Positions 8,001-16,080 of a DNA stretch of 64,000 bases are shown here, piece after piece (position 1 is the stretch's first letter; each line of letters opens with the position of its first letter). A model generated the notes under the pieces. That model had not been told where the DNA came from. It saw only the letters and a list, made by a program, of their open reading frames with translations, and ran no database searches. The position numbers and the translations under genes were made by a program. This DNA is from Rhodocyclaceae bacterium (GTDB lineage: Bacteria; Pseudomonadota; Gammaproteobacteria; Burkholderiales; Rhodocyclaceae): contig JAUXXJ010000005.1 in the NCBI GenBank assembly GCA_030681195.1, positions 286,964 through 350,963 on the forward strand, written 5' to 3'.

Positions 8001-9134
8001 TTAGGCATCCAAGTCATTGAGCCAGGTGCCGGCATGGCGTACCTGAATTCGGCCGTGCTGGCTTTCTTGATGCAACTGGGCAACCAGTTGCACGGCGCCG
8101 GCTTGTGGAAACTGTTCCGCAAAGCGCAGCAGTGGCCTATGCAGAGCGGCATCCGCCCATTTGCACTCGACCAGTTGAGAAATTGCGCCATCTTCGCTTA
8201 GGGCGAAATCGACCTCAGCACCGTCCTTGGTGCGGATGTAGTGCAGCCCGGTCTCACGGCCGAGGGCATCGCGGCGGAACTGGCAGTGCTTGAGCAGCAT
8301 GCCGGCGACGGTATTTTCGAAGCGTACACCGGCGTCGCCGCGCACCATGCCATTATCGTAAAAATAGATTTTTGGCGTTTGTAACATGGCACGGCCGATG
8401 TTGTGGTGCCAGGGGCGTACCGCGAAGACGATAAACAAGGCTTCGAGAATGTCCAGGTAGCGCTTCAGGGTGGCGGGTGCGACGGCCAGATCGCGCGCCA
8501 GCGAGGCGAGCGAGAGCGGTGAGCCAACCCGTTCGCGCAGCATGTCGAGGAACAGACGCATCACCGTGACCTCTTGCAAGCGCGAAAACTCCAGCACATC
8601 CTCGCGTACCAGATCGGTTGCGTATTGCAGGCGCCAGCGTTCGGCCTCCTGGTCACTGGTCGCGAGACAGGGCTCGGGAAAGCCGCCGCGCTGCATCAGG
8701 TGCGCTAGCGCCAGTGCGGGTGTCACGCCGGCATGCTGACACCACTCGCGCACGGAAATCGGGTGCAGGCGCCAGGCCAAATATCGGCCTGCCAGCGACG
8801 CGCCGCTCTGGCGAAAGGTTTCCATGCGCGCGCTACCAGTAACGAGCAGGGTCTGGTCTGGACTGCGACCATCGACGACACCCTTCAGCCAGGACTTCCA
8901 GTCGGGCATCTTGTGAATCTCGTCCATCACCAGCAGGCGCGTGTCCGTGCGCCACTGGCCTTGCTGGAGAATCTGCCGGTCGGTGGCGATATCCCAGTTG
9001 AGGTATTGGGACGGAACCCTGCTCATCATCAGTTGTCGCGCCAGCGTCGTCTTGCCGACCTGACGCGGGCCGGTGAGAATGACCATTTTTCGCGCCAGAT
9101 CGGTGTCAATGACGGTATCGAGGTAGCGTTTCAT
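8001..9134 (-). CDS. AAA ATPase with DUF4143 C-terminal domain
   Basis: A 377-residue protein of the AAA_14/DUF4143 type. Walker A is TGPRQVGKTT at residues 21-30, and Walker B is in LLVMDEIHKMPDW near residue 70. The C-terminal half holds a DUF4143-like nuclease-fold region (HYIRTKDGAEVDFALSEDG, LVECKWAD). Members are common in prokaryotes, usually solitary, and of uncertain function. The 70-bp upstream region carries a perfect 26-bp palindrome that could act as an operator or a terminator. Codon usage appears similar to its neighbours. Confidence 0.85.
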   Translation of the reverse strand: MKRYLDTVIDTDLARKMVILTGPRQVGKTTLARQLMMSRVPSQYLNWDIATDRQILQQGQWRTDTRLLVMDEIHKMPDWKSWLKGVVDGRSPDQTLLVTGSARMETFRQSGASLAGRYLAWRLHPISVREWCQHAGVTPALALAHLMQRGGFPEPCLATSDQEAERWRLQYATDLVREDVLEFSRLQEVTVMRLFLDMLRERVGSPLSLASLARDLAVAPATLKRYLDILEALFIVFAVRPWHHNIGRAMLQTPKIYFYDNGMVRGDAGVRFENTVAGMLLKHCQFRRDALGRETGLHYIRTKDGAEVDFALSEDGAISQLVECKWADAALHRPLLRFAEQFPQAGAVQLVAQLHQESQHGRIQVRHAGTWLNDLDA

Positions 9135-9154
9135 GCGACCATATTAAACAATAT

Positions 9155-9180
9155 TTCAAAAAAGTCGCGACTTTTTTGAA
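9155..9180. promoter_or_regulatory. Perfect 26-bp palindrome with T/A runs between two genes
   Basis: TTCAAAAAAGTCG is followed directly by its exact reverse complement CGACTTTTTTGAA, and a further half-site AAAAAAGTCGC lies at 9190-9200. The element sits 3' of the EamA gene and 20 nt upstream of the AAA ATPase start, both transcribed leftwards. It could be a terminator for the first (hairpin plus T-run) or an operator for the second; the extra half-site favours protein binding. Confidence 0.6.
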
Positions 9181-9203
9181 ATGTTCGTTAAAAAAGTCGC
9201 TAA

Positions 9204-10076
9204 TTATTTTCTGGTCGTGAGGTAAATGCCACCAAAGATCAGCGCCACGCCGATGAAATGGAAGCCGAGCAGGCGTTCGCCGAGGAACAGGGCGGCCAGA
9301 AGGATGCCGAAGGCCGGCAGCAGGTGGATGAAGTAACCGGCGCGCGCGGCACCGACTTGTTCGACCCCCTTGTTCCAAAAGATGTAGCCGAGCAGCGCCG
9401 GGAAGATGCCGGTGTAGGCAATCGTCAGCCAGGCTTGCGGCGAGGCGATGATGTGTCGTCCGCCGGCGAGTTCGATCACGTAGAGCGGCGCGAGGCCGAT
9501 GACGCCGATGCTTGCACAGGCGAACAGCAGTGAGAAAGGATGCACGGCGGGGCGCTTGGGCAGTAGCAGCGTGTAGGTGGCCCAGACGAATACCGAGACC
9601 AGGATCAGCAAGTCGCCGAAATTCAGTGAGAGATGAAGCAGCGTGGCCGGATCACCGCGCGCCACGATGGCGAGCACGCCGATGAAGGAGGCGGTCATGC
9701 CGATGCCCTCGATGGCGCGCAGTCTTTTGCCCTGAAAGATCCAAGCCAGGGCGACGATGACGACCGGGATGAAGGAGTTGAGCAGCACCCCGTTGACCGC
9801 CTCGGTCTGCTGCAGGCCGGCATAGGTCAGTGCGTTATAGAGCGCGGTGCCAAGCAGGCCGAGGAGGGCGAGTGGACGCCACGCGGCGCGTAGGGCCGGC
9901 CAGTCCTTTTTCAGATACGGCCAGGCGAAGGGCAGCAGACAGAGCAGGGCAACGATCCAGCGCCAGAACGACAGGGCCATCGGCGGTACATCGGCGCGCA
10001 TGCCGCGGCCAATCACCCAGTTGCCCGCCCAGAACAGGTTGGCGAGGATCAGCAGCAGGTAGGGTGAAACCTTCAC
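9204..10076 (-). CDS. EamA/DMT-superfamily inner-membrane transporter
   Basis: A 290-residue protein with about ten predicted membrane helices in two EamA repeats (starting YLLLILANLFWAGNWVIGRG and LILVSVFVWATYTLLLPKR). This family exports metabolites or drugs; the substrate cannot be read. The phrases LGFHFIGVALIFGGIYLTTRK at the C-terminus and IAYTGIFPALLGYIFWNKGVE are typical. It stands alone on the minus strand, between the parvulin operon terminator and the AAA ATPase gene. Confidence 0.88.
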   Translation of the reverse strand: MKVSPYLLLILANLFWAGNWVIGRGMRADVPPMALSFWRWIVALLCLLPFAWPYLKKDWPALRAAWRPLALLGLLGTALYNALTYAGLQQTEAVNGVLLNSFIPVVIVALAWIFQGKRLRAIEGIGMTASFIGVLAIVARGDPATLLHLSLNFGDLLILVSVFVWATYTLLLPKRPAVHPFSLLFACASIGVIGLAPLYVIELAGGRHIIASPQAWLTIAYTGIFPALLGYIFWNKGVEQVGAARAGYFIHLLPAFGILLAALFLGERLLGFHFIGVALIFGGIYLTTRK

Positions 10077-10085
10077 TGGTGTCCT

Positions 10086-10117
10086 CCAAAAAGTTCGGGG
10101 GCCTTGGTGGCCCCCGA
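10086..10117 (-). terminator. Intrinsic terminator of the yciB-parvulin operon
   Basis: On the minus strand a CGGGGGCC/GGCCCCCG stem with a short ACCAA loop is followed by AACTTTTT. It lies 36 nt after the parvulin stop codon, with a copy of the 24-bp repeat in between. Confidence 0.85.
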
Positions 10118-10130
10118 TGTAGTGCGTTAC

Positions 10131-10154
10131 GCCGTCTTACCAGCGCCGACTTTT
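10131..10154 (+). repeat. 24-bp interspersed repeat, copy at parvulin stop codon
   Basis: GCCGTCTTACCA then GCGCCGACTTTT: two differences from the consensus, both in the first half. As at mtfA, the TAA stop of the minus-strand gene is formed with the first A bases of the repeat, so the gene ends at its edge. It sits between the stop codon and an intrinsic terminator. Confidence 0.85.
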
Positions 10155-10926
10155 ACTCGACCTTGGCCTTGGCGCGCAGGTCGAGGATGTGCTTCTCGAC
10201 CGCCATCTGGCGCATGCGCTGCACGATCTGCGGCTTCACTTCGTCGATGGGGGGAGCCTTCAATTCGCGCGTGTCATCAAGCTGAATCACATGCCAGCCA
10301 AACTGGCTTTGTACCGGTGCTTCAGTGTATTGACCCTTGTTTAGCTTGGTCATGGCTTCCGAGAAGGGTTGCACGTAGCTGGCCTTGTTGCCCCAGCCGA
10401 GTTCGCCACCACGATCCTTGGAGCCGGGGTCTTTGGACGCCTTGGCGAGGTCGTCGAACTTGGCGCCGCCCTTCAGCTTGGCGATGATGTCCTTGGCTTC
10501 GCCCTCGCTCTCGACGAGGATATGACGGGCCTTGTATTCGTTCTTGCCGACGGCGGCATTGATAACGTCGTATTCCTTCTGCACGTCCGCATCGGAAATC
10601 TTGACGTTGCGGGCATATTCGTTAAGGTAGGCGCCGATCATCACGCCCTGACGGGCCAGATCGAGTTGTGCCTGGACATCTGGCTTCTTGTCGATGCCCT
10701 GCTTGGCAGCTGCCTGGGCGAGCACTTCGCGACGAACGAGTTCCTCCTTCACGGCGGCCTCAAGCTCGGGGGTCTTGGCCTGGCCCTGGGCGATCTGGTT
10801 GGCGATCAGCACTTCGGCACGGTTGGCGGGGATGATCTTGCCATTGACCTTGGTCACAGGACCGGCAGCGAGGGCAGGGGCGGAGAAAATGGCCAGCAGG
10901 GAAAGGGAAAGCAGCGCGCGTTTCAT
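10153..10926 (-). CDS. Periplasmic parvulin-type peptidyl-prolyl isomerase
   Basis: A 257-residue protein. The start at 10926 is chosen because AAGGA lies six bases upstream and the product then begins with a clean signal peptide (MKRALLSLSLLAIFSAPALA). After a helical N-terminal chaperone-like region, a parvulin/PpiC domain follows at about residues 130-225 (KARHILVESEGEAKDIIAKL, GGELGWG, FGWHVIQLDD). It probably helps fold secreted or outer-membrane proteins, like PpiC/SurA family members. It is the last gene of an operon with yciB, yciI and bolA, and is followed by the interspersed repeat and a strong terminator. Confidence 0.9.
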   Translation of the reverse strand: MKRALLSLSLLAIFSAPALAAGPVTKVNGKIIPANRAEVLIANQIAQGQAKTPELEAAVKEELVRREVLAQAAAKQGIDKKPDVQAQLDLARQGVMIGAYLNEYARNVKISDADVQKEYDVINAAVGKNEYKARHILVESEGEAKDIIAKLKGGAKFDDLAKASKDPGSKDRGGELGWGNKASYVQPFSEAMTKLNKGQYTEAPVQSQFGWHVIQLDDTRELKAPPIDEVKPQIVQRMRQMAVEKHILDLRAKAKVE

Positions 10927-10952
10927 GGTGTCCTTGGGCATAAAGTAGTTGT

Positions 10953-11213
10953 TTAGAGTTCAGTGGGTGCCTTGGCCTTGATGCTTAGCGCATGAATGCC
11001 AACGGCCTTTAAATCGCCAACGGAATCATACACCAGGCGATGGCGCTGCATTGTGGTCAGGCCCACAAAGCGCGGCGATATGATCGACAGCTTGAAATGA
11101 CCGCCTTCGCGGGCGCCGGCATGGCCGGCATGCTGGTGGCTGTCGTCCTCAATCTCGATTTGTGTGGGTTCCAGTACGGCCAGTTGCTGGCGCAATGTCT
11201 CAATCACGCTCAT
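10953..11213 (-). CDS. BolA-family protein
   Basis: An 86-residue BolA-like protein: helical start, then [24 protein letters not shown] with the family's conserved RH, and the C-terminal ALSIKAKAP. His residues suited to Fe-S binding with a monothiol glutaredoxin are present (DDSHQHAGH). BolA proteins act in iron-sulfur handling and stress morphology. The start overlaps the stop of yciI by four bases. In betaproteobacteria this yciB-yciI-bolA-PPIase order is common. Which BolA subfamily it belongs to is not settled here. Confidence 0.9.
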   Translation of the reverse strand: MSVIETLRQQLAVLEPTQIEIEDDSHQHAGHAGAREGGHFKLSIISPRFVGLTTMQRHRLVYDSVGDLKAVGIHALSIKAKAPTEL

Positions 11214-11515
11214 GCGGGCAGCACCTTCTTGAAGGGTTTGACGGTGACGCGCGCATACACGCCGGCCGCCACATACGGATCGGCATCGGCCCAGGTCTGG
11301 GCATCGGCCAGCGCAGGGAACTCGGCGACGATCAGGCTGCCGGAAAAGCCGGCCGGGCCGGGATCGGGGCTGTCGATGGCCGGGCAGGGGCCGGCAAGGA
11401 TCAGCCGGCCCGCTGCCTGCAGGGCCTGCAGACGTTCCAGATGGGCCGGGCGGGCAGCAAGTCGCTGGTCGAGCGTGCCCGGCGTGTCTTCGCCGTGGAT
11501 CATGTAGAGCATCAA
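11210..11515 (-). CDS. yciI: YciI-family protein
   Basis: A 101-residue protein with the YciI/muconolactone-isomerase-like ferredoxin fold: [20 protein letters not shown], the conserved His-Asp region ([19 protein letters not shown]) and the typical [22 protein letters not shown]. Precise biochemical role is unknown for most members. It overlaps both neighbours by four bases, so its translation is coupled to yciB and bolA. Confidence 0.88.
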   Translation of the reverse strand: MMLYMIHGEDTPGTLDQRLAARPAHLERLQALQAAGRLILAGPCPAIDSPDPGPAGFSGSLIVAEFPALADAQTWADADPYVAAGVYARVTVKPFKKVLPA

Positions 11516-12060
11516 GATTTCTCCTCGGATTTTTCGTCAGGAATGTACGGGGCCAACAGGATGCCCTGCAGAATGATGAAGGCGAACATCAGCCCCATGC
11601 CACCAAGCAGCTTGAAATTGACCCAGTCGGCCTCGCTGTAGTTGTTGGCGACATAAAGGTTGAGTGCGCCCATAAAGGCGAAGAAACCGACCCAGGCGAG
11701 GTTGAGCTTCGTCCACAGGGATTCGGGCAGGGCGACTTGCTGTTCGAGCATGCTGCGAATGAGATTTTTCTTGAAAGCCAGCGCGGAGACGAGCAGGGTC
11801 GTGGCAAAAACCCAGTAGAGGATGGTCGGCTTCCACTTGATGAAGGTGGGGTCGCGCAGGATCAGTGTCATGCCGCCGAAGACAACGATCAGCCCAAGGC
11901 TGATCCACAGCATCTTGTCCACCTTGCCGTGACGGAAATGCACCCAGGCGATCTGGCCGAAAGTGGCGACGATGGCAATGCCTGTGGCGATATAGATGTC
12001 GGCAAACTTGTAGGCGGCGAAGAAGAGGATGACCGGAAACAGGTCGAAGAGGAATTTCAT
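11512..12060 (-). CDS. yciB: Inner-membrane septation protein A
   Basis: A 182-residue protein with five to six predicted membrane helices, beginning [20 protein letters not shown] and containing the family phrases [11 protein letters not shown] and [20 protein letters not shown]. YciB/IspA proteins affect envelope integrity and septation. It is first in the minus-strand operon yciB-yciI-bolA-parvulin and diverges from dadA with only 45 bp between the start codons, so promoters for both must lie in or overlap this short gap. Confidence 0.92.
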   Translation of the reverse strand: MKFLFDLFPVILFFAAYKFADIYIATGIAIVATFGQIAWVHFRHGKVDKMLWISLGLIVVFGGMTLILRDPTFIKWKPTILYWVFATTLLVSALAFKKNLIRSMLEQQVALPESLWTKLNLAWVGFFAFMGALNLYVANNYSEADWVNFKLLGGMGLMFAFIILQGILLAPYIPDEKSEEKS

Positions 12061-12105
12061 GGGGGCTGCCTATAATCGTCGCTCGTTCGCTCGATAGGAA
12101 TCGGA

Positions 12106-13353
12106 ATGCGTATTGTAGTGCTGGGCGCAGGCTTGATCGGTGTCAGTTCGGCCTGGTTTCTTGCCGAAGATGGCCATGAGGTGATTGTGGTTGATCGCCA
12201 GCCGGGCCCGGCGCGCGAGACCAGCTTTGCCAATGGCGGGCAGATTTCGACCAGCCATGCCGAGCCGTGGGCCAATCCGGGCGCGCCCCTGAAGGCGCTC
12301 AAATGGATGGGGCGTGAGGATTCGCCGCTGCTTTGGCGCCTGCGCGCCGATCCGGCGCAGTGGGCCTGGGGCTTGCGCTTTCTCATGGAGTGTTGCCCGC
12401 AGCGTACGCGCGCCAATATTCAGGCCATCCTGGCGCTGGCGCTCGACAGCCGGATACGCGTCAAGGCACTGCGTCACGAACTGGGTCTGGAATACGCTTG
12501 CCTGGAACGCGGCATCCTCCACTACTACACCGATCCGGCCGAGTTCGAACATGCGATTCCGCAGGCTGCCTTGATGCGCGAATTTGGGTGCGAGCGTGTC
12601 GTCAAGACGGCGGCCGAGTGTCTGGCGATCGAGCCGGCGCTGACTAACTCGCGCGCTCCCATCGTCGGTGGCACCTTCACGGCTGGGGACGAGTCGGGCG
12701 ATGCACAGCGTTTCTGCAGCGAACTGGCCGAGCGGGCGGTGCAGCGCGGGGTGGTCTTCCGCTACGACACGCCGCTCACCGGCTTGACCAGCGATGGCAT
12801 GGTCGTGCGCGGCGTGCATCTGGCCAGTGGCGAGGTGCTTACTGCTGATGCGGTGGTGGTGGCCCTCGGCAGTTACACACCGCGTTATCTGGCGCCGCTG
12901 GGCATCGCTGTGCCGGTCTATCCGGCCAAGGGTTACTCGATCAGCATTCCGCTTGACGATGCAGTGTCGGCTCCCACCGTGAGTCTCACCGATGACGGCG
13001 CAAAAATCGTCATTTCGCGCCTCGGCCAGCGTCTGCGTGTGGCGGGCACCGCCGAGTTCGCCGGTTACGACACGCGGATTGCGCCACAACGCATCGCGCC
13101 GTTGCTGCGGCGGGTGCGCGAAGTCTTCCCGCAACTTGATTTCGACGAAAACACCATCGAGCCGTGGACTGGCCTGCGCCCGGCGACCCCTGGCAATGTG
13201 CCGCTGATCGGCCGTACGCGCCTGAAGAATCTCTATCTCAATACGGGGCACGGAACGCTGGGCTGGACCATGGCGGCAGGCTCGGGGCGTCTGCTGGCGG
13301 ATCTGCTGAGTGGTCGGCCGCCGGCCTTCGACCCAAGCCCCTACCAGCCTTGA
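12106..13353 (+). CDS. dadA: D-amino acid dehydrogenase, small subunit type
   Basis: A 415-residue flavoprotein with the Rossmann FAD motif VLGAGLIGVSSAW at the N-terminus and DadA phrases (SFANGGQISTSHAEPWANPG, ERGILHYYTD, GYSISIP, TGHGTLGWTMAAGSG). It oxidises D-amino acids to 2-oxo acids and ammonia at the inner membrane, passing electrons to the respiratory chain. A biosynthetic or catabolic alanine racemase gene lies elsewhere in this window (39.9 kb), not adjacent. Its TGA overlaps a TTG start of the next flavoprotein. Confidence 0.93.
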   Translation: MRIVVLGAGLIGVSSAWFLAEDGHEVIVVDRQPGPARETSFANGGQISTSHAEPWANPGAPLKALKWMGREDSPLLWRLRADPAQWAWGLRFLMECCPQRTRANIQAILALALDSRIRVKALRHELGLEYACLERGILHYYTDPAEFEHAIPQAALMREFGCERVVKTAAECLAIEPALTNSRAPIVGGTFTAGDESGDAQRFCSELAERAVQRGVVFRYDTPLTGLTSDGMVVRGVHLASGEVLTADAVVVALGSYTPRYLAPLGIAVPVYPAKGYSISIPLDDAVSAPTVSLTDDGAKIVISRLGQRLRVAGTAEFAGYDTRIAPQRIAPLLRRVREVFPQLDFDENTIEPWTGLRPATPGNVPLIGRTRLKNLYLNTGHGTLGWTMAAGSGRLLADLLSGRPPAFDPSPYQP

Positions 13354-14570
13354 AGTCCGCGATCATCATCGGGGCCGGCCCGGCCGGGCTGATGGCCGCT
13401 GAGGTGCTGGCCAATGCCGGTGTGACTGTCGATGTCTATGACGCGATGCCCTCGGCCGGACGCAAGTTCCTCATGGCCGGCAAGAGCGGGCTGAACCTGA
13501 CCCATGCCGAAGCCTTCGATGCCTTTGTCGGTCGCTATGGCGCGCAACGCGCGTGGGTGCGGCCGTGGCTGGCCGCGTTCGACGCGGCTGCCTTGCGCGA
13601 CTGGGCACGCGGGCTGGGCGTGGAGACCTTTGTCGGTTCATCGGGGCGCATCTTTCCGGCGGAGATGAAGGCTGCGCCGCTGTTGCGCGCGTGGCTGCAT
13701 CGGCTGCGCGCAGCGGGCGTGCGCTTTCACATGCGCCATCGCTGGCTGGGCTGGGAGGGTGATGCCTTGGTGTTCGATAACGGCGTAAAAGTCGGCGATG
13801 GCGGTACGGCGGTAATTTTGGCTTTAGGCGGTGGCAGTTGGGCCAAGCTTGGATCGGATGGCACCTGGGTGCCGCGCTTGCAGGCGCGGGGTGTTGAGGT
13901 CGCAAACTTGCGCCCAGCCAACTGCGGTTTTGACGTCGACTGGTCGCCGCATTTCCGCGACAAGTTTGCCGGCCAACCGGTCAAGACGGTGGTGGCTTCA
14001 TTCGCCGGGCAGCAACGGCAGGGCGAGTTTGTCATCGCCTGCGATGGTGTTGAAGGCGGCCTGATTTATGTGTTTTCCGCAGCGCTAAGAGATGCGCTGG
14101 AGGCGACGGGCGAAGCGGTGCTGTCGCTCGATCTGGCACCGGGCAAGTCGCTCGAACGGCTGACGCAGGAGATTGCCCATCCGCGTGGCGCTCGCTCGAT
14201 GGCGAGCCATCTGCAAAGTCGGGCCGGGATTACCGGTGTCAAGGCCGGGCTGCTGCGCGAGTGCGCTTCAAAAGAAGACTATGCCGATCCGGCTCGTCTC
14301 GCGGCGGCGATCAAAGCGCTGCCGCTACGTCTTGTTGCACCGCGTCCCCTCGACGAGGCGATCAGCAGCGCCGGTGGCGTGCGTGCCGAAGCGCTCGACA
14401 GCACGCTGATGCTGGCGGCCCTGCCCGGCGTGTTTTGCGCCGGCGAGATGCTCGACTGGGAAGCACCGACCGGTGGTTATTTGCTCACCGCCTGTTTTGC
14501 CAGCGGCCGTGCCGCAGGGCAGGGCGCGCTGGCGTGGCTCCAGAGTCGAAGGATGGCAACCGTACGATAG
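13350..14570 (+). CDS. TIGR03862-type FAD flavoprotein (HI0933/BaiN family)
   Basis: A 406-residue flavoprotein. The open frame extends upstream inside dadA, but homologous sequence begins at KSAIIIGAGPAGLMAAE, so the TTG at 13350, overlapping the dadA stop (TTGA), is the likely start. Other motifs are SGRKFLMAGKSGLNLTHAE and the C-terminal APTGGYLLTACFASGRAAG. Function is unknown for the family; relatives reduce quinoid or steroid-like compounds. Codons for VKVGDGGTA (13785-13811) come from a copy of the 24-bp repeat, placed just before the conserved ALGGGSWAKLGSDG strand. Confidence 0.88.
   Translation: MKSAIIIGAGPAGLMAAEVLANAGVTVDVYDAMPSAGRKFLMAGKSGLNLTHAEAFDAFVGRYGAQRAWVRPWLAAFDAAALRDWARGLGVETFVGSSGRIFPAEMKAAPLLRAWLHRLRAAGVRFHMRHRWLGWEGDALVFDNGVKVGDGGTAVILALGGGSWAKLGSDGTWVPRLQARGVEVANLRPANCGFDVDWSPHFRDKFAGQPVKTVVASFAGQQRQGEFVIACDGVEGGLIYVFSAALRDALEATGEAVLSLDLAPGKSLERLTQEIAHPRGARSMASHLQSRAGITGVKAGLLRECASKEDYADPARLAAAIKALPLRLVAPRPLDEAISSAGGVRAEALDSTLMLAALPGVFCAGEMLDWEAPTGGYLLTACFASGRAAGQGALAWLQSRRMATVR
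13787..13810 (-). repeat. 24-bp interspersed repeat in flavoprotein gene (diverged)
   Basis: Reads AAAAGTCGGCGA then TGGCGGTACGGC on the plus strand: two differences from the consensus. It is in frame and encodes KVGDGGTA in a surface-type loop. It is less certain than the perfect copies. Confidence 0.65.
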
Positions 14571-14644
14571 GTTTTCATGGGATTCATTACTCTTTGAATT
14601 ATCTTTTAATACAGTGAAAGATGGTTGATAAATATGAAACCAAG

Positions 14645-14659
14645 TGATATATTTTATCA
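14645..14659. promoter_or_regulatory. Short inverted repeat upstream of the HTH-receiver gene
   Basis: TGATA-TATTT-TATCA lies in an AT-rich stretch 31 nt upstream of the start codon at 14691. It is a candidate operator for the HTH-receiver proteins that follow, but no second copy is seen upstream of the paralogue at 15454, so support is weak. Confidence 0.3.
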
Positions 14660-14690
14660 TGTTATTTGTTGAATCGAGCGATGACGCGCT

Positions 14691-15317
14691 ATGGCCTATC
14701 ACAACCGAATTCCCAAGACATTTTGCACGACGCGCGAGGCGGCAGAGATGCTGGGTGTCTCTTTGCGCACTGCGCAGTTATGGACGGAAAGCGGCCTCTT
14801 GGAAGCATGGAGAACGGAGGGGGGGCATCGACGTATCTCACGTGAGTCCATTGAGCGCTTGTTGGTAGTACCTTCGCGGCGCGGCAAGACAAAAATCTGC
14901 AAGTCATACAAGCCTGTTACCCATACGGTTAAAGCGCGCCAGTTTTCGATTCTGGTGGTGGCAGATGGGGATGATCTGCGCCAATGCTACGAGACATCCT
15001 TGTCGTGCTGGCCGATGCATCCGAGTGTGACCGTTGTACCGCATGGTTATGCAGCCCTGATTCGGGTGGGAATGCAACAGCCGGATATGGTGATTGTTGA
15101 TCTGGCACAGCCAGATCCGGGTGGCTTACAGAAGGTTCAGTCAATACGCAGCGTGCCCGAATTGGCAAAAACGAGCATCGTCATGGTGACCGACAGTTGC
15201 CTGGAAGATATTGAAGGGCAGGGTGGCATTCCTGCAGATATTCCGGTGCTACCCAGGCCGGCACCTTTCGAGCAGTTGCGTGGTATTGCAGAGCGGGTCG
15301 CCTTCGCGCGTCTTTGA
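14691..15317 (+). CDS. MerR-like HTH / degenerate receiver regulator
   Basis: A 208-residue protein. Residues 10-60 form an excisionase/MerR-like helix-turn-helix (FCTTREAAEMLGVSLRTAQLW, then TEGGHRRISRESIERLL). The rest is a receiver-like domain: acidic pocket ADGDD, presumed phospho-acceptor Asp in MVIVDLAQPDPGG, but the conserved Lys is replaced by Arg (VLPRPAPF). It is a tandem paralogue of the gene at 15454, which has all receiver residues. The loss of Lys suggests phosphorylation-independent or altered signalling. The pair lies beside the large kinase cluster and may provide DNA-binding output for it; that link is inferred from proximity. Confidence 0.85.
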   Translation: MAYHNRIPKTFCTTREAAEMLGVSLRTAQLWTESGLLEAWRTEGGHRRISRESIERLLVVPSRRGKTKICKSYKPVTHTVKARQFSILVVADGDDLRQCYETSLSCWPMHPSVTVVPHGYAALIRVGMQQPDMVIVDLAQPDPGGLQKVQSIRSVPELAKTSIVMVTDSCLEDIEGQGGIPADIPVLPRPAPFEQLRGIAERVAFARL

Positions 15318-15453
15318 TCCGTGCAGGCTTGATTTTCGCTACCTTCTTAATAGGAAAAATGCAGCTAAGGCATGCAGTCGGCTGGTGAATTTGATAACAT
15401 CCGACAAAACTGATATGCAACTGAGGCGGTGTTCAATCCCGATGCGATAAGCC

Positions 15454-16074
15454 ATGTTCAAACGAGAGTTTTGTACTACCCGCGAAGCAGCCGAGGTGTT
15501 GGGCGTATCGCTGCGAACCGCCCAGTTGTGGGTGGATAGTGGCATTCTCCAGGCTTGGAAGACCGAAGGCGGGCATCGTCGTATCAACGTGGATTCGGTT
15601 GAAAAGCTGATGCGCACAGGTAGCTCTGCACAGTCGGGCAATGTGAGCGGGACGAAAGCCGGTGTCCCCGTCGATCTGACGCGCCTGAAAATTCTGGTGG
15701 TCGAAGACGACAACACGCTCATCAAGCTGTATCGCACCTACATCGGTTCATGGAACCTGCCCTTGCAGATTTCCACGGCCTTGAATGGTTACGAAGCCCT
15801 GATACTGATTGGGCGCGAGCAGCCCGACCTGATGATTGCCGACCTGAGTATGCCCGGCATGGATGGTTTTCAGATGATCCGCACCCTGGCGGGATCTTCA
15901 TTCCGCGAGGGTATGGAAATCGTGGTGGTGACCGGCATGGAAGACGAAACCATTGCCGCACAGGGCGGCCTGCCGGAAAACATCAAGATCCTCCACAAGC
16001 CGATTCCCTTTGTCGAACTGCGGACGATGGTCGAGGCAATGATGGCCGACCGCGCCGCGCTGGTTCAGGGCTGA
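15454..16074 (+). CDS. MerR-like HTH / receiver response regulator
   Basis: A 206-residue paralogue of the preceding gene. The HTH (residues 5-50) is nearly identical (FCTTREAAEVLGVSLRTAQLW). The receiver domain is canonical: VVEDDN acidic pocket, phospho-acceptor Asp in LMIADLSMPGMDGF, Thr in VVTGME and Lys in ILHKPIPF. The HTH precedes the receiver, the reverse of most response regulators. Both copies share the pattern AQGGLPENI/EGQGGIPADI near the C-terminus, showing recent common origin. The gap of 136 nt suggests its own promoter. Confidence 0.88.
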   Translation: MFKREFCTTREAAEVLGVSLRTAQLWVDSGILQAWKTEGGHRRINVDSVEKLMRTGSSAQSGNVSGTKAGVPVDLTRLKILVVEDDNTLIKLYRTYIGSWNLPLQISTALNGYEALILIGREQPDLMIADLSMPGMDGFQMIRTLAGSSFREGMEIVVVTGMEDETIAAQGGLPENIKILHKPIPFVELRTMVEAMMADRAALVQG

Positions 16075-16080
16075 ACCAGC

